A DNA stretch of 25,933 bases from Pedobacter sp. UBA1951 (GTDB taxonomy: Bacteria; Bacteroidota; Bacteroidia; Sphingobacteriales; Sphingobacteriaceae): the NCBI GenBank assembly GCA_002336465.1, contig DDEP01000025.1, positions 4,713-30,645 on the forward strand. The letters run 5' to 3'. The notes under the pieces are model-generated. The model did no database searches and was not told where the DNA came from. It saw only the letters and a program-made list of their open reading frames with translations. Both the position numbers and the translations under genes were made by a program. Positions 8,019-15,665 of this stretch are shown here, one piece after another. The number at the start of each line of letters is the position of its first letter. Position 1 is the first letter of the stretch.

Positions 8019-8656
8019 ATAGTGTTTCTCATCATTTCAAGGATAGAAATGTACTTAATGGTGTGCATCTGCAATGCAGCACAGGCGATATAAAAGGAAT
8101 ATTGGGCAGGAATGGTTGCGGAAAATCAACTTTGCTCAAATGTATATTTGGAAACATCAAGGCAGATCATATTTACCTTAAAATAAACGGTAGTATTATT
8201 AAAGAACCCGCATATCTTAACCAACAGGTAGCCTACCTGCCACAGCATCCTTTCTTACCACAACAATTAAAATTAGAAACTATTATTAACCTGCTGTGCA
8301 ACAAGTATAAAAAAGAGCTGCTTGGCATTAAACTTATACAACATCATCTCAAAAACAAGATTGCTACTTTATCAGGTGGCACGGTACGTTTAATTGAAGC
8401 ACTTTTAATAATCTACAGCAATGCAGATTTTGTGCTTTTAGATGAACCTTTCTCTCAATTATCTCCCATGCTGGTACAAGAGATCAAAAATCATATCCTG
8501 CTATTAAAACACCAAAAAGCATTTGTAATTACCGATCATTATTATCGCGACATCATCGATATTTCTACTGAAATTATACTGCTTAAAAATGGATCAAATT
8601 ATACCATTAACAGCATGGAAGATTTAAGTTTGCACAACTATATACCTTATCATTAA
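8000..8656 (+). CDS. ABC transporter ATP-binding protein, stand-alone
   Basis: A 218-residue ABC ATPase when started at ATG 8000 (MPELYVDSVSHHF); an in-frame ATG at 7985 would add five residues, but alignment to the family favours 8000. Seen motifs: Walker A GRNGCGKST (36-44), Q-loop YLPQ (79-82), signature LSGGT (124-128), Walker B FVLLDEP (144-150) and switch histidine H180. The helical subdomain between Q-loop and signature is short, about 40 residues. No permease of normal size is adjacent; the overlapping small hydrophobic protein is the only candidate partner. Position directly behind a LytTR two-component system and LytTR-like site suggests regulation by that system. The substrate cannot be inferred. 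Confidence 0.9.
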   Translation: MPELYVDSVSHHFKDRNVLNGVHLQCSTGDIKGILGRNGCGKSTLLKCIFGNIKADHIYLKINGSIIKEPAYLNQQVAYLPQHPFLPQQLKLETIINLLCNKYKKELLGIKLIQHHLKNKIATLSGGTVRLIEALLIIYSNADFVLLDEPFSQLSPMLVQEIKNHILLLKHQKAFVITDHYYRDIIDISTEIILLKNGSNYTINSMEDLSLHNYIPYH

Positions 8657-8669
8657 GCATATACCAACA

Positions 8670-8709
8670 AAGATGGTTCTTGCCCGTTCCAAAATCTTCT
8701 TTTTTTATT
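8670..8709 (+). terminator. Weak possible terminator after the ABC ATPase
   Basis: AAGAT (8670-8674) with adjacent GG can pair with CC and ATCTT (8694-8698), followed by a T-rich run. The stem is short and bulged. Confidence 0.3.
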
Positions 8710-8785
8710 TTCAGTTCTAAAATATTCTGGCTAAAAAACCCATTTTTAATGATAATAAATGCAATTTCAAAAATTTTAAAAAAAA

Positions 8786-8816
8786 TTTCGCAGAAGCGGT
8801 TTTTATTATAATTTTG
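8786..8816 (+). promoter_or_regulatory. Strong promoter for the acidic protein gene
   Basis: TAATTTTG (8809-8816) matches TAnnTTTG exactly. TTTCG at 8786-8790 is a near match to the -33 TTTG at 19-bp spacing. The resulting leader is about 95 nt and AT-rich, with no ATG before 8921. Confidence 0.6.
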
Positions 8817-8920
8817 GCACCCGTAAACGAAACAGGAAAAGAACTTTCTACTTTAGAAAAGATTTTCTTAATTTTAACTAAGCATACAACTTTCGAATAT
8901 TTTAACTATTTTTTTGTGTT

Positions 8921-9118
8921 ATGAAAACGCCTAAAAAATCTATTCCGAACAAACCAACAAGTAAGCCTAAATCAAAAGAGGACTTAGACGACGATTTTGA
9001 TGATGATGATGTAACTGCGGACAAAAGTTATGACGATGAAGACGAAGATGACTTTGACATGCCGCTTGATGATTTAGATACCTTCGAAAGTTTTGATGAC
9101 GACGATGACGATTATTAA
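8921..9118 (+). CDS. Small, extremely acidic protein of unknown function
   Basis: A 65-residue protein with a basic, Lys/Pro-rich N-terminus (1-20) followed by a tail in which Asp and Glu dominate: 24 Asp and 4 Glu, about 43 percent of all residues, ending in DDDDDDY. There is no signal peptide, membrane segment or known domain, and the tail is expected to be disordered. It is a real gene in my judgement because it is bounded by a good promoter (8786-8816) and a perfect long terminator (9131-9172), with no neighbour in the same transcript. That arrangement suggests strong single-gene expression. A charged tail could act as a chaperone, ion buffer or nucleic-acid mimic, but nothing in the sequence decides this. 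Confidence 0.75.
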   Translation: MKTPKKSIPNKPTSKPKSKEDLDDDFDDDDVTADKSYDDEDEDDFDMPLDDLDTFESFDDDDDDY

Positions 9119-9130
9119 TCTAAAATCAGC

Positions 9131-9172
9131 ATAAAATAAAAAGCATCCCTTTCAGGATGCTTTTTATTTTAT
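9131..9172. terminator. Strong bidirectional terminator
   Basis: An 18-bp perfect stem (9131-9148 with 9155-9172) contains AAGCATCC/GGATGCTT and a 6-nt loop, flanked by A- and T-runs on both sides. It follows the acidic protein gene. Confidence 0.9.
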
Positions 9173-9207
9173 TAACTTTTGCCATTCTAAAGTTTAAACC
9201 GGAGTAA

Positions 9208-10326
9208 ATGAGAGTTACCGAAGTAAAAGACAGATCAACACAGCAACGTTTCTTAAATATAGTTGAAGGGTTGTACAAAAACGATCCCAACTATATAAGA
9301 CCTTTAGACCAAGATATAGAAAAGGTTTTTGACCAACACGCCAATCCTTTTTTTAAACATGGCGAGTGCACAAGATGGATACTGGAAGATGAACGTGGAA
9401 ATACCATTGGACGCATAGCTGCATTTATTAACCAAAAGAAAGCTCATCTTTATGAAAAACCAACAGGTGGTATAGGCTTTTTTGAAAGCGTAAACCAACA
9501 AGATGCAGCCAATCTATTGTTTGATACGGCAAAAGCTTGGTTAAAGGAAAGAAATATTGAGGTAATGGAAGGTCCTGTAAATTTTGGTGAGAACGATTCT
9601 TTCTGGGGTTTGCTGGTAGAAGGCTTTACGCCTGCTTCATACGGCATGAATTATCATTTGCCCTATTACCATAACCTGTTTACCAATTATGGCTTTAAAA
9701 CGGCATATGAGCAATTAACCAACATTGTAGATATTTCCATACCTTTTCCTGAACGTTTTACCAAAATTGCCAATTGGGTGGCCTCAAAACCTACCTACAG
9801 CTTTGAGCATTTTAAAAAAACAAATGCCAGTAAATACATCTCCGACCTAATGGAGATTTATAACGATGGCTGGAAAAACTTTGAAAATTTTGTTCCTATC
9901 AAAAAAGAAACTTTAGAAGAGAGTTTTAAGCAGATGGAAATTATCATGGACGAGAAACTCATCTGGTTTGCCTATGCAAATGGCGAGCCCGCTTCTTTCG
10001 TTGTGATTATTCCTGATGCCAATCAAATGATCAAAGGCTTTAATGGTAAACTAGGTCTATTGCAAAAATTAAAGTTTGCATACAGACGTTGGAAAGGCAT
10101 TAATCGTATGCGTGCTATTGTAATGGGTACCAAACAAGCCTACCAAAAACATGGCTTAGAATCTGCATTATTTATTAAGCTCAAAGAATATGTGATACCT
10201 AAAAACCAATACAATGAGCTTGAACTTTCATGGGTGGGCGATTTTAATGAAAAGATGTTGGCCATACATGAAGCAACAGGTGCCAGATTTGGCAAAAAGC
10301 ATTTAACGCTAAGAGTAGATATTTAA
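9208..10326 (+). CDS. GNAT-like N-acetyltransferase family protein (YghO-like)
   Basis: A 372-residue soluble protein resembling the YghO-like proteins annotated as GNAT-family in Bacteroidota. Typical segments are the N-terminal FLNIVEGLYKNDPNYIRPL, the central MEGPVNFGENDSFWGLLVEGF, and YHLPYYHNLFTNYGF. The C-terminal half (about 190-370) would hold the GNAT-like fold, with YQKHGLESALFIKLKEYV in the position of the acyl-CoA pyrophosphate-binding helix and ELSWVGDFNEKM after it. I see no convincing RxxGxG/A motif, so catalysis is uncertain. No signal peptide. It is flanked by terminators on both sides, so it is probably a single-gene unit. Reaction and substrate unknown. Confidence 0.75.
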   Translation: MRVTEVKDRSTQQRFLNIVEGLYKNDPNYIRPLDQDIEKVFDQHANPFFKHGECTRWILEDERGNTIGRIAAFINQKKAHLYEKPTGGIGFFESVNQQDAANLLFDTAKAWLKERNIEVMEGPVNFGENDSFWGLLVEGFTPASYGMNYHLPYYHNLFTNYGFKTAYEQLTNIVDISIPFPERFTKIANWVASKPTYSFEHFKKTNASKYISDLMEIYNDGWKNFENFVPIKKETLEESFKQMEIIMDEKLIWFAYANGEPASFVVIIPDANQMIKGFNGKLGLLQKLKFAYRRWKGINRMRAIVMGTKQAYQKHGLESALFIKLKEYVIPKNQYNELELSWVGDFNEKMLAIHEATGARFGKKHLTLRVDI

Positions 10327-10331
10327 AAAAA

Positions 10332-10423
10332 GCTGTTCAATATATCTTATTTGTTATTCCGTACTTGTTACGGATCTCCTTATTTAAATAATTCAGGATA
10401 ACGGATAAGACACATCGAACAGC
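10332..10423. repeat. 92-bp imperfect inverted-repeat element between convergent genes
   Basis: The outer 7 bases GCTGTTC (10332-10338) are perfectly inverted at 10417-10423, and the symmetry continues inward to 10359 and 10396, giving 28-base arms identical at 22 positions. All six differences are transitions. In plus-strand RNA, three become G-U pairs, so 10346-10359 pairs fully with 10396-10409. The core holds CCGTA/TACGG and TTATTTAAATAA. On the minus strand a T7 run follows the element, so it can serve as terminator for the DJ-1 gene. TTTAAA flanks both ends (10322-10327, 10425-10430), but this could be chance. Confidence 0.7.
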
Positions 10424-10430
10424 CTTTAAA

Positions 10431-11009
10431 CTATATATTTATCGTTATTCCTAAAAGTTTGTAAAACTCTTTTAAGATTGCTGGGTGTCCCGGCCATGCA
10501 GGTGAAGTAACTAGATTACCATCTACCACAGCTTGATCTGCAGGAATATTTTTCCACGTACCACCAGCTAATTTAATATCAGGTCCTACAGCAACATAAG
10601 CTGTTAATGTTCTTCCTTTTAAAACTTCTGCTGCGGTTAAAACCTGTATGCCGTGGCAAATTGCCGCTACGGGTTTATTTTCATTGAAGAAATGACGGGT
10701 GTATTCCAGTACTTTTTCATTTAAACGGATATACTCAGGAGCCCTACCTCCGCAAACATACAAACCATCATAATCTGCAAGGTTTACTTCGTCAAAAGTC
10801 TTGTTCAACATAAAATTATGACCGCGAAGCTCACAATAAGTTTGGTCACCTACAAAGTCATGAACAGCAGTTGGAACAGTTTCCCCTGCTTTCTTATCTG
10901 GACAAACCACATCAACATTTAAACCTACCGATAATAAGGCTTGAAAAGGAACCATTACTTCATAGTCTTCTACAAAGTCGCCGGCTAACATTAAAATTCT
11001 CTTACTCAT
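10431..11009 (-). CDS. DJ-1/PfpI family protein
   Basis: A 192-residue single-domain protein of the DJ-1/PfpI superfamily. The nucleophile elbow is AICHG with C118 and H119, and the acidic partner region near the N-terminus is DFVEDYE (E14-E17). LYVCGGRAPEYI precedes it as in the PfpI/YhbO branch. Family members have been described as glyoxalases, chaperones or proteases; nothing here separates these. It is cytoplasmic, with no signal peptide. The gene is 66 bp downstream of the XRE gene on the same strand with no terminator between, so it may be read as the tail of that operon. Transcription probably ends in the inverted-repeat element just downstream. Confidence 0.9.
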   Translation of the reverse strand: MSKRILMLAGDFVEDYEVMVPFQALLSVGLNVDVVCPDKKAGETVPTAVHDFVGDQTYCELRGHNFMLNKTFDEVNLADYDGLYVCGGRAPEYIRLNEKVLEYTRHFFNENKPVAAICHGIQVLTAAEVLKGRTLTAYVAVGPDIKLAGGTWKNIPADQAVVDGNLVTSPAWPGHPAILKEFYKLLGITINI

Positions 11010-11075
11010 AATAATTAATTTTTAGCTAAGTAAATTTAAGGCTTTACTGAGTGAGAATTGTTAAATCAGTGTTAA

Positions 11076-11423
11076 TTAAATGCCCAGTTTCTCGTATAAT
11101 GAAATTACTTTTTGCTGCAATTTCATTACTTCTTTATCCTTTTCGGTCAGTTTATCTTTTAATTGCGACAATTCCTCTACCAGATCCTGAGAAGCATCTG
11201 TTACAATATCTTTAGATATAATAGAAACAACAGAAACCTTGAAATATTTAGCGATCTGAGAGAGACGGGAGATATTGATGTCTGTTAACCCCGATTCTAT
11301 TTTTGAAAGTGCCGCAACCGAAATACCTAATGCTTTAGCAACCTCCGTCTGACCTTTACCTGCAGCTAAACGGAGTTGCCTAATATTCTTACCAATCTCT
11401 TTTGCTAATAGTGTTTGTGGCAT
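11076..11423 (-). CDS. XRE-family helix-turn-helix protein with C-terminal coiled coil
   Basis: A 115-residue protein. Residues about 8-65 are an HTH_3/Cro-C1 domain (IGKNIRQLRLAAGKGQTEVA, then LGISVAALSKIESGLTDINI). Residues about 78-112 form a heptad-like coiled coil (VEELSQLKDKLTEKDKEVMKL), which would support dimerisation. It begins 7 bp after the stop of mpl, so the two are co-transcribed. It is presumably a DNA-binding regulator; the target is unknown and no palindromic operator stands out upstream of the operon. No toxin gene is adjacent, so an antitoxin role is not supported. Confidence 0.9.
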   Translation of the reverse strand: MPQTLLAKEIGKNIRQLRLAAGKGQTEVAKALGISVAALSKIESGLTDINISRLSQIAKYFKVSVVSIISKDIVTDASQDLVEELSQLKDKLTEKDKEVMKLQQKVISLYEKLGI

Positions 11424-11430
11424 TGTTGGT

Positions 11431-12783
11431 TTACGATTTAATTTCTGTAGCTAGTTTAGGTAAATCCATACCTGCATAGTTACCAGAACTCATCAACAAC
11501 AAATTCTTATTATGGAAATCAAAACTTCTTAGGTAACTTTCTAATTTTACAGGGTTGTTAAAGAACAAGATAGATTTATCATTAAATGCCGTTTGAATGT
11601 GATCTTCTGTTAAAGGTTCCATTCTTTTAAGTGCAAATGTTTTATCGTCTATATAAACAATAGCCACATCTGCATCTTTCATGGCATCTTTATATTCTTT
11701 TAAGAAGTCTTTATTTAAGCTGCTAAAGGTATGTAGCTCTATCATGGCTACAAGTTGCCTATCTGGGAACTGAGTTTTAACTGCCTGTATAGTAGCTTTT
11801 AGTTTTGAAGGCGAATGGGCAAAATCTTTATATACATTGGTCTGGTTTACAGCATTTAACAGCTCTAAACGTTTGGCAGCACCCGTAAATGTTGAGATAG
11901 CCATATCAAAATCAGTTTCACGGATACCTAACTCTTTACAAACCATACGTGCAGCATTTAAATTCATCAGGTTATGATCGCCAAATATTTTTAAAGCTGT
12001 ATGTTCTGGCAAAAGATAAGTAACACCATTCTTTACTTCGTGCAAAGGTATTTGGTAAGGTAATTTAACAATATCTGCGTCTGATGCTTCAACAGTTTGT
12101 TTAAGCACACCATCTGTTTCGCAATAAATTACTTTTCCTTTAGGTTCAATCGTAGCTAAGAATTTGGCAAACTGCTCAACATAATTATCAAAAGTTGGAA
12201 AAACATTGATATGATCCCAAGCTATACCGCTTAAAACGGCAACATTGGCTCTGTACAAATGAAATTTAGGTCGCCTGTCTATAGGAGATGCCAAGTATTC
12301 ATCGCCTTCTATAATGATAACAGGAGCGCTATCGGTGATTTTAACCATGGTATCGAACCCGGCAAGTTGCGCACCCACTAAATAATCAAAATCTTTCTGG
12401 TAATAATTGAGCACATGCAAAATCATGGAAGTAATTGTGGTCTTTCCATGGCTCCCTCCAATTACCACTCGGGTTTTATTTTTTGATTGTTCGTATATAT
12501 ATTCTGGATAAGAATAAATCTTTAATCCCAATTGCTGCGCTTTGAGCAATTCAGGATTATCAACACGAGCATGCATGCCTAAAATTACAGCATCGATATC
12601 AGTGGTAATATTTTCTTCATGCCAACCCATTTCTTTAGGTAACAGGCCGTACTGAGCTAACCTGCCGTTAGAAGGTTCATAAATCACATCATCTGAACCG
12701 GTAACCAGAAAACCTTTTTTATGCAGGGCAATAGCTAGGTTATGCATAGCCGCTCCGCCTATGGCTATAAAATGAACTCTCAT
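11431..12783 (-). CDS. mpl: UDP-N-acetylmuramate:L-alanyl-gamma-D-glutamyl-meso-diaminopimelate ligase
   Basis: A 450-residue Mur-ligase-family enzyme. The N-terminal Rossmann-like domain opens with VHFIAIGGAAMHNLA. The ATP loop is GGSHGKTT at 109-116, followed by the central domain with IIEGDEY and a C-terminal domain starting near KRLELL and YKDFAHSPSKL. The IGGAAMHNLA start and HARVDNPELLKA segment point to Mpl over MurC. Mpl attaches recycled tripeptide to UDP-MurNAc, so it belongs to cell-wall recycling in the cytoplasm. Length is normal for the family. It lies 35 bp downstream of prmA and 7 bp upstream of the XRE gene, in a same-strand cluster. Confidence 0.92.
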   Translation of the reverse strand: MRVHFIAIGGAAMHNLAIALHKKGFLVTGSDDVIYEPSNGRLAQYGLLPKEMGWHEENITTDIDAVILGMHARVDNPELLKAQQLGLKIYSYPEYIYEQSKNKTRVVIGGSHGKTTITSMILHVLNYYQKDFDYLVGAQLAGFDTMVKITDSAPVIIIEGDEYLASPIDRRPKFHLYRANVAVLSGIAWDHINVFPTFDNYVEQFAKFLATIEPKGKVIYCETDGVLKQTVEASDADIVKLPYQIPLHEVKNGVTYLLPEHTALKIFGDHNLMNLNAARMVCKELGIRETDFDMAISTFTGAAKRLELLNAVNQTNVYKDFAHSPSKLKATIQAVKTQFPDRQLVAMIELHTFSSLNKDFLKEYKDAMKDADVAIVYIDDKTFALKRMEPLTEDHIQTAFNDKSILFFNNPVKLESYLRSFDFHNKNLLLMSSGNYAGMDLPKLATEIKS

Positions 12784-12818
12784 TTGTTATTTTCTTTAGA
12801 CAGAATAATCTTTAATTC

Positions 12819-13655
12819 TTAATTGTTTTTTACAAATTGGGCAGCAACCCAGTTGTTCAGATTTTTATGATCAACATAAGTCAGTCCCTGCTTTTCTGCT
12901 TCTTTTCTGATCATATCTAAATCTGTTTCTTCGTAAAAACCACTGAAAAATATTAAACCATTTTTTGCCAGCACGCTTACGTATGCCTCCATCTGGTCTA
13001 ATAAAATATTCCTGTTGATATTGGCCAAAATAATATCGTACGTATGCTGAGGGATGGCTTCCTTGCTTCCACAAAGCGAGGTTAAATTAGCCACCTGATT
13101 TAAAGCCGCATTCTCTATGGCACTTTGATAACAAACATCATCATAATCTATAGCTGTAATGTGTTTAGCTCCTCTTTTAGCAGCTAAAATCCCCAAAATT
13201 CCTGTTCCTGCACCCATATCTAGCACGTCTTTACCAGAGAAATCGGTTTCCAGTATATATTGCATCATCATTGTTGTTGTTTGATGATGACCTGTACCGA
13301 AAGCCATTTTAGGATCTACTACAATCTCATATTTATATTGTGGCTGTGGCTCGTGAAAAGTTGCCCGCACATAACATTCATCTGTTATGATCAAAGGGCT
13401 GAAGTTTTTTTCCCATTCTTCATTCCAGTTTTGCGAAATTACCTCTTCAACTTGGTAACTTGCTTCTATATCATTATTACTGATAACTGCAGACAATTGC
13501 TCCTCTGTATAAAAATCGTCTGTAATAAAAGCATCGAAACCTACTGAGGTATCTTCAAAGCTGTCAAATCCTATATCAGCTAGATCAGCCATCAACAAAT
13601 CTTTCTGATACTCCTCTATATCCTTAAATGTAAAACTAACTTTGATGTAATTCAT
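12819..13655 (-). CDS. prmA: Ribosomal protein L11 methyltransferase
   Basis: A 278-residue PrmA. The substrate-recognition N-terminal domain is followed by the linker motif AFGTGHHQTT (118-127) and the SAM-binding motif DMGAGTGILGI (146-156). AIDYD (168-172) is motif II, and ILANINRNIL is the conserved PrmA equivalent of motif IV. It trimethylates ribosomal protein L11 in the cytoplasm. Length is slightly below the E. coli enzyme and usual for Bacteroidota. The start codon shares one base with the tpiA stop (TAATG at 13653-13657 on the minus strand), so translation is probably coupled. Confidence 0.93.
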   Translation of the reverse strand: MNYIKVSFTFKDIEEYQKDLLMADLADIGFDSFEDTSVGFDAFITDDFYTEEQLSAVISNNDIEASYQVEEVISQNWNEEWEKNFSPLIITDECYVRATFHEPQPQYKYEIVVDPKMAFGTGHHQTTTMMMQYILETDFSGKDVLDMGAGTGILGILAAKRGAKHITAIDYDDVCYQSAIENAALNQVANLTSLCGSKEAIPQHTYDIILANINRNILLDQMEAYVSVLAKNGLIFFSGFYEETDLDMIRKEAEKQGLTYVDHKNLNNWVAAQFVKNN

Positions 13656-14416
13656 TAGGCATTAAATGTTTTAACAATATCTACAAAATCACGAGATTTT
13701 AATGATGCACCACCGATCAGTCCTCCATCAATATCTTTTTGCGCAAATAATTCTGCTGCATTTTTAGGGTTACAGCTTCCTCCGTATAATATGGTGGTAT
13801 CATCAGCAATGTTAAAACCATATTTATCATCTACCTTACTTCTGATAAAAGCATGGATATCTTGTGCTTGCTCTGGTGTTGCTGTTAAACCAGTTCCTAT
13901 TGCCCAAACAGGTTCATAAGCTAAAATAACAGATGTAAATTGTTCAGGCGTAAGATGGAACAAACCTTCTTCAAGCTGTTTTTCGATAACATGAAAGTAA
14001 CTACCATTTTCACGCTCATCTAAGGTTTCTCCGATACAAAATATAGGTTTAAGACCATGTTTAAGCGCTACATTGGTTTTTTCTGCCAAAACAGCATTGC
14101 TCTCAGCAAAATATTGGCGACGTTCTGAATGGCCTATAATAACATATTCTGCTCCGGTTGAGCTGATCATTTTTGCAGATATTTCGCCCGTATAAGCGCC
14201 ACTTTCGTTTTGATGACAATTTTGTGCACCTATTTTTACCACACCCGATGAAAGTTGCACTAAACTGTTTATGTGTATAAACGGCGAGCATATCACGGCC
14301 ACTTGGTCGCCTTTTCGCTCATCTCTAACCATATTTATAATCTCTGAAAATAGCGATATCCCTTCTTGATAGTCTAAATTCATTTTCCAGTTACCTGCAA
14401 CGATATTCTTTCTCAT
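13655..14416 (-). CDS. tpiA: Triosephosphate isomerase
   Basis: A 253-residue TIM with all catalytic residues visible: N9 and K11 in AGNWKMN, H96 in IIGHSERR and E168 in AYEPVWAIGTG. The phosphate-binding ILYGGSCNPKNA and GGLIGGASL segments lie near the C-terminus. It interconverts dihydroxyacetone phosphate and glyceraldehyde 3-phosphate in glycolysis and gluconeogenesis. The ATG lies 3 bp after the stop of the GlmU-like gene and its stop overlaps the prmA start by one base. It is therefore the centre of a tight operon mixing central metabolism, cell-wall and ribosome-modification genes. Confidence 0.97.
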   Translation of the reverse strand: MRKNIVAGNWKMNLDYQEGISLFSEIINMVRDERKGDQVAVICSPFIHINSLVQLSSGVVKIGAQNCHQNESGAYTGEISAKMISSTGAEYVIIGHSERRQYFAESNAVLAEKTNVALKHGLKPIFCIGETLDERENGSYFHVIEKQLEEGLFHLTPEQFTSVILAYEPVWAIGTGLTATPEQAQDIHAFIRSKVDDKYGFNIADDTTILYGGSCNPKNAAELFAQKDIDGGLIGGASLKSRDFVDIVKTFNA

Positions 14417-14419
14417 AAT

Positions 14420-15592
14420 TTAAAAACGTCTGTACGATTGTGTAATATCAAAAATGTGTGTCAATATATTTATTTCTGTTTCATCTAAAACCATATTCCT
14501 TCTCTCAAATACCAGCTTAGCCGTTTCGAGCATTTTATGGATGGTATAAATATCAAATCCATGTGCCCCACCCCATGCAAAATCAGGGATAAAATTGCGA
14601 GGGAAACCAGAGCCAAAAATATTGGCGCTCACCCCTACTACAGTACCTGTATTAAACATGGTATTAATAGCACATTTGGCATGATCAGCCATGATCAATC
14701 CACAAAACTGCAATCCCGTTTTCCTGAAACTTTCTGCCGTATAATCCCATAAACGCACTTCTGCATAATTATTTTTCAGGTTAGAGTTATTGCTGTCTGC
14801 ACCAATATTGCACCATTGGCCTAAAACCGCGTTACCCAGATAACCATCATGCCCCTTAGAAGAATAACCCCAGATCACGGCGTTATTGATCTCTCCTCCT
14901 ACACGACTAAAAGGTCCGATAGTTGTTTTTCCATAAATCTTGGCTCCCATTTTCACCTGCGAATCATTACACAGAGCAAACGATCCTCTAATATGACAGC
15001 CTTCCCATACTTCACTTTTCTTACCTAAATAAATAGGCCCTTGTAAGGTATTAAAGGTAGAACACTCGGCTTTTGCGCCTTCTTCTGCAAAGAATTGGTC
15101 TCCTAAAATTGTATTTGTACTGCTAATTGCCGCAGAAGATCTACCACGAGTAAGCAAGGCAAAATCACTAACCAGTTCTTGGTCATTAAAACCAAATATA
15201 TTTTCTGGATACTCTATCTTTAAAAAATTGTTTTCTACCGATATAGGCGCTAATTTTTCTGTAACAGATGGAAGTGAAAGTTTTTCTTTACTTCTATAAG
15301 CAATAACACATTGACCATGCAAAAGATATTCACCTTCTTTAAGAGCAGCGACTTTATCTAACAAGTAATTATTAGGGCAAACTGAACCATTGATAAAAAG
15401 TTCTGCATCTACCTGTGCATATTTAATGCTGAGATAAGGCTGCGTGCAGTAGCCATAAGTGGCTGCATTGAGATGTTTAGACCATTTTTCGGCAATGGTC
15501 AAAATACCTATCCTCAGGTCGGCAACCGGCCGCGTAAAAGTAAGAGGCCTTAACCGTTCCCAAGATTGATCATCAAAAAAATTGATTTTCAT
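14420..15592 (-). CDS. GlmU-like putative sugar-phosphate nucleotidyltransferase/acetyltransferase (Bacteroidetes type)
   Basis: A 390-residue protein of the Bacteroidetes GlmU-like family. The N-terminus carries RLRPLTFTRPVADLRIGI, typical of this group, in place of the classical LxxGxGTRM nucleotidyltransferase loop. From about residue 170 a left-handed beta-helix of hexapeptide repeats follows (ILGDQFFAEEGA, IYLGKKSEVWEG, MGAKIYGKTTIGPFS). It includes KGHDGYLGNAVLGQWCNIGA, which resembles the acetyltransferase active-site region of GlmU. The probable role is the last steps to UDP-GlcNAc for cell wall and LPS, but the divergent N-terminus leaves the substrate open. First gene of the cluster with tpiA, prmA, mpl and xre. 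Confidence 0.85.
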   Translation of the reverse strand: MKINFFDDQSWERLRPLTFTRPVADLRIGILTIAEKWSKHLNAATYGYCTQPYLSIKYAQVDAELFINGSVCPNNYLLDKVAALKEGEYLLHGQCVIAYRSKEKLSLPSVTEKLAPISVENNFLKIEYPENIFGFNDQELVSDFALLTRGRSSAAISSTNTILGDQFFAEEGAKAECSTFNTLQGPIYLGKKSEVWEGCHIRGSFALCNDSQVKMGAKIYGKTTIGPFSRVGGEINNAVIWGYSSKGHDGYLGNAVLGQWCNIGADSNNSNLKNNYAEVRLWDYTAESFRKTGLQFCGLIMADHAKCAINTMFNTGTVVGVSANIFGSGFPRNFIPDFAWGGAHGFDIYTIHKMLETAKLVFERRNMVLDETEINILTHIFDITQSYRRF

Positions 15593-15598
15593 AGGTTA

Positions 15599-15606
15599 CA
15601 AAAATA
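15599..15606 (-). promoter_or_regulatory. Possible -7 element inside the rpmE2 terminator T-run
   Basis: On the minus strand TATTTTTG matches TAnnTTTG exactly, overlaps the T-tract of the rpmE2 terminator and ends 6 bases before the ATG of the GlmU-like gene. If used, the mRNA would be leaderless. A T-rich tract matches easily by chance, and no -33 TTG is evident. Confidence 0.35.
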
Positions 15607-15641
15607 AAAAAAGTCTCGAGAGTACATATACTCGAGACTTT
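15605..15641 (-). terminator. rpmE2 terminator
   Basis: On the minus strand an 11-bp perfect stem (15641-15631 with 15620-15610, core GTCTCGAG/CTCGAGAC) with a 10-nt loop is followed by a T-rich run. It lies 25 bp after the rpmE2 stop. Confidence 0.85.
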
Positions 15642-15665
15642 AAATATCTATCAATTAATAGCTGA

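Noticed and set aside
8990..9115. GAT/GAC-rich run looking like a microsatellite
   Set aside because: It is the Asp codons of the acidic protein, with mixed GAT/GAC use as expected of a coding sequence.
13260..13547. 95-codon plus-strand hydrophobic frame opposite prmA
   Set aside because: prmA has all family motifs across this span; the opposite frame is a by-product of its codon composition.
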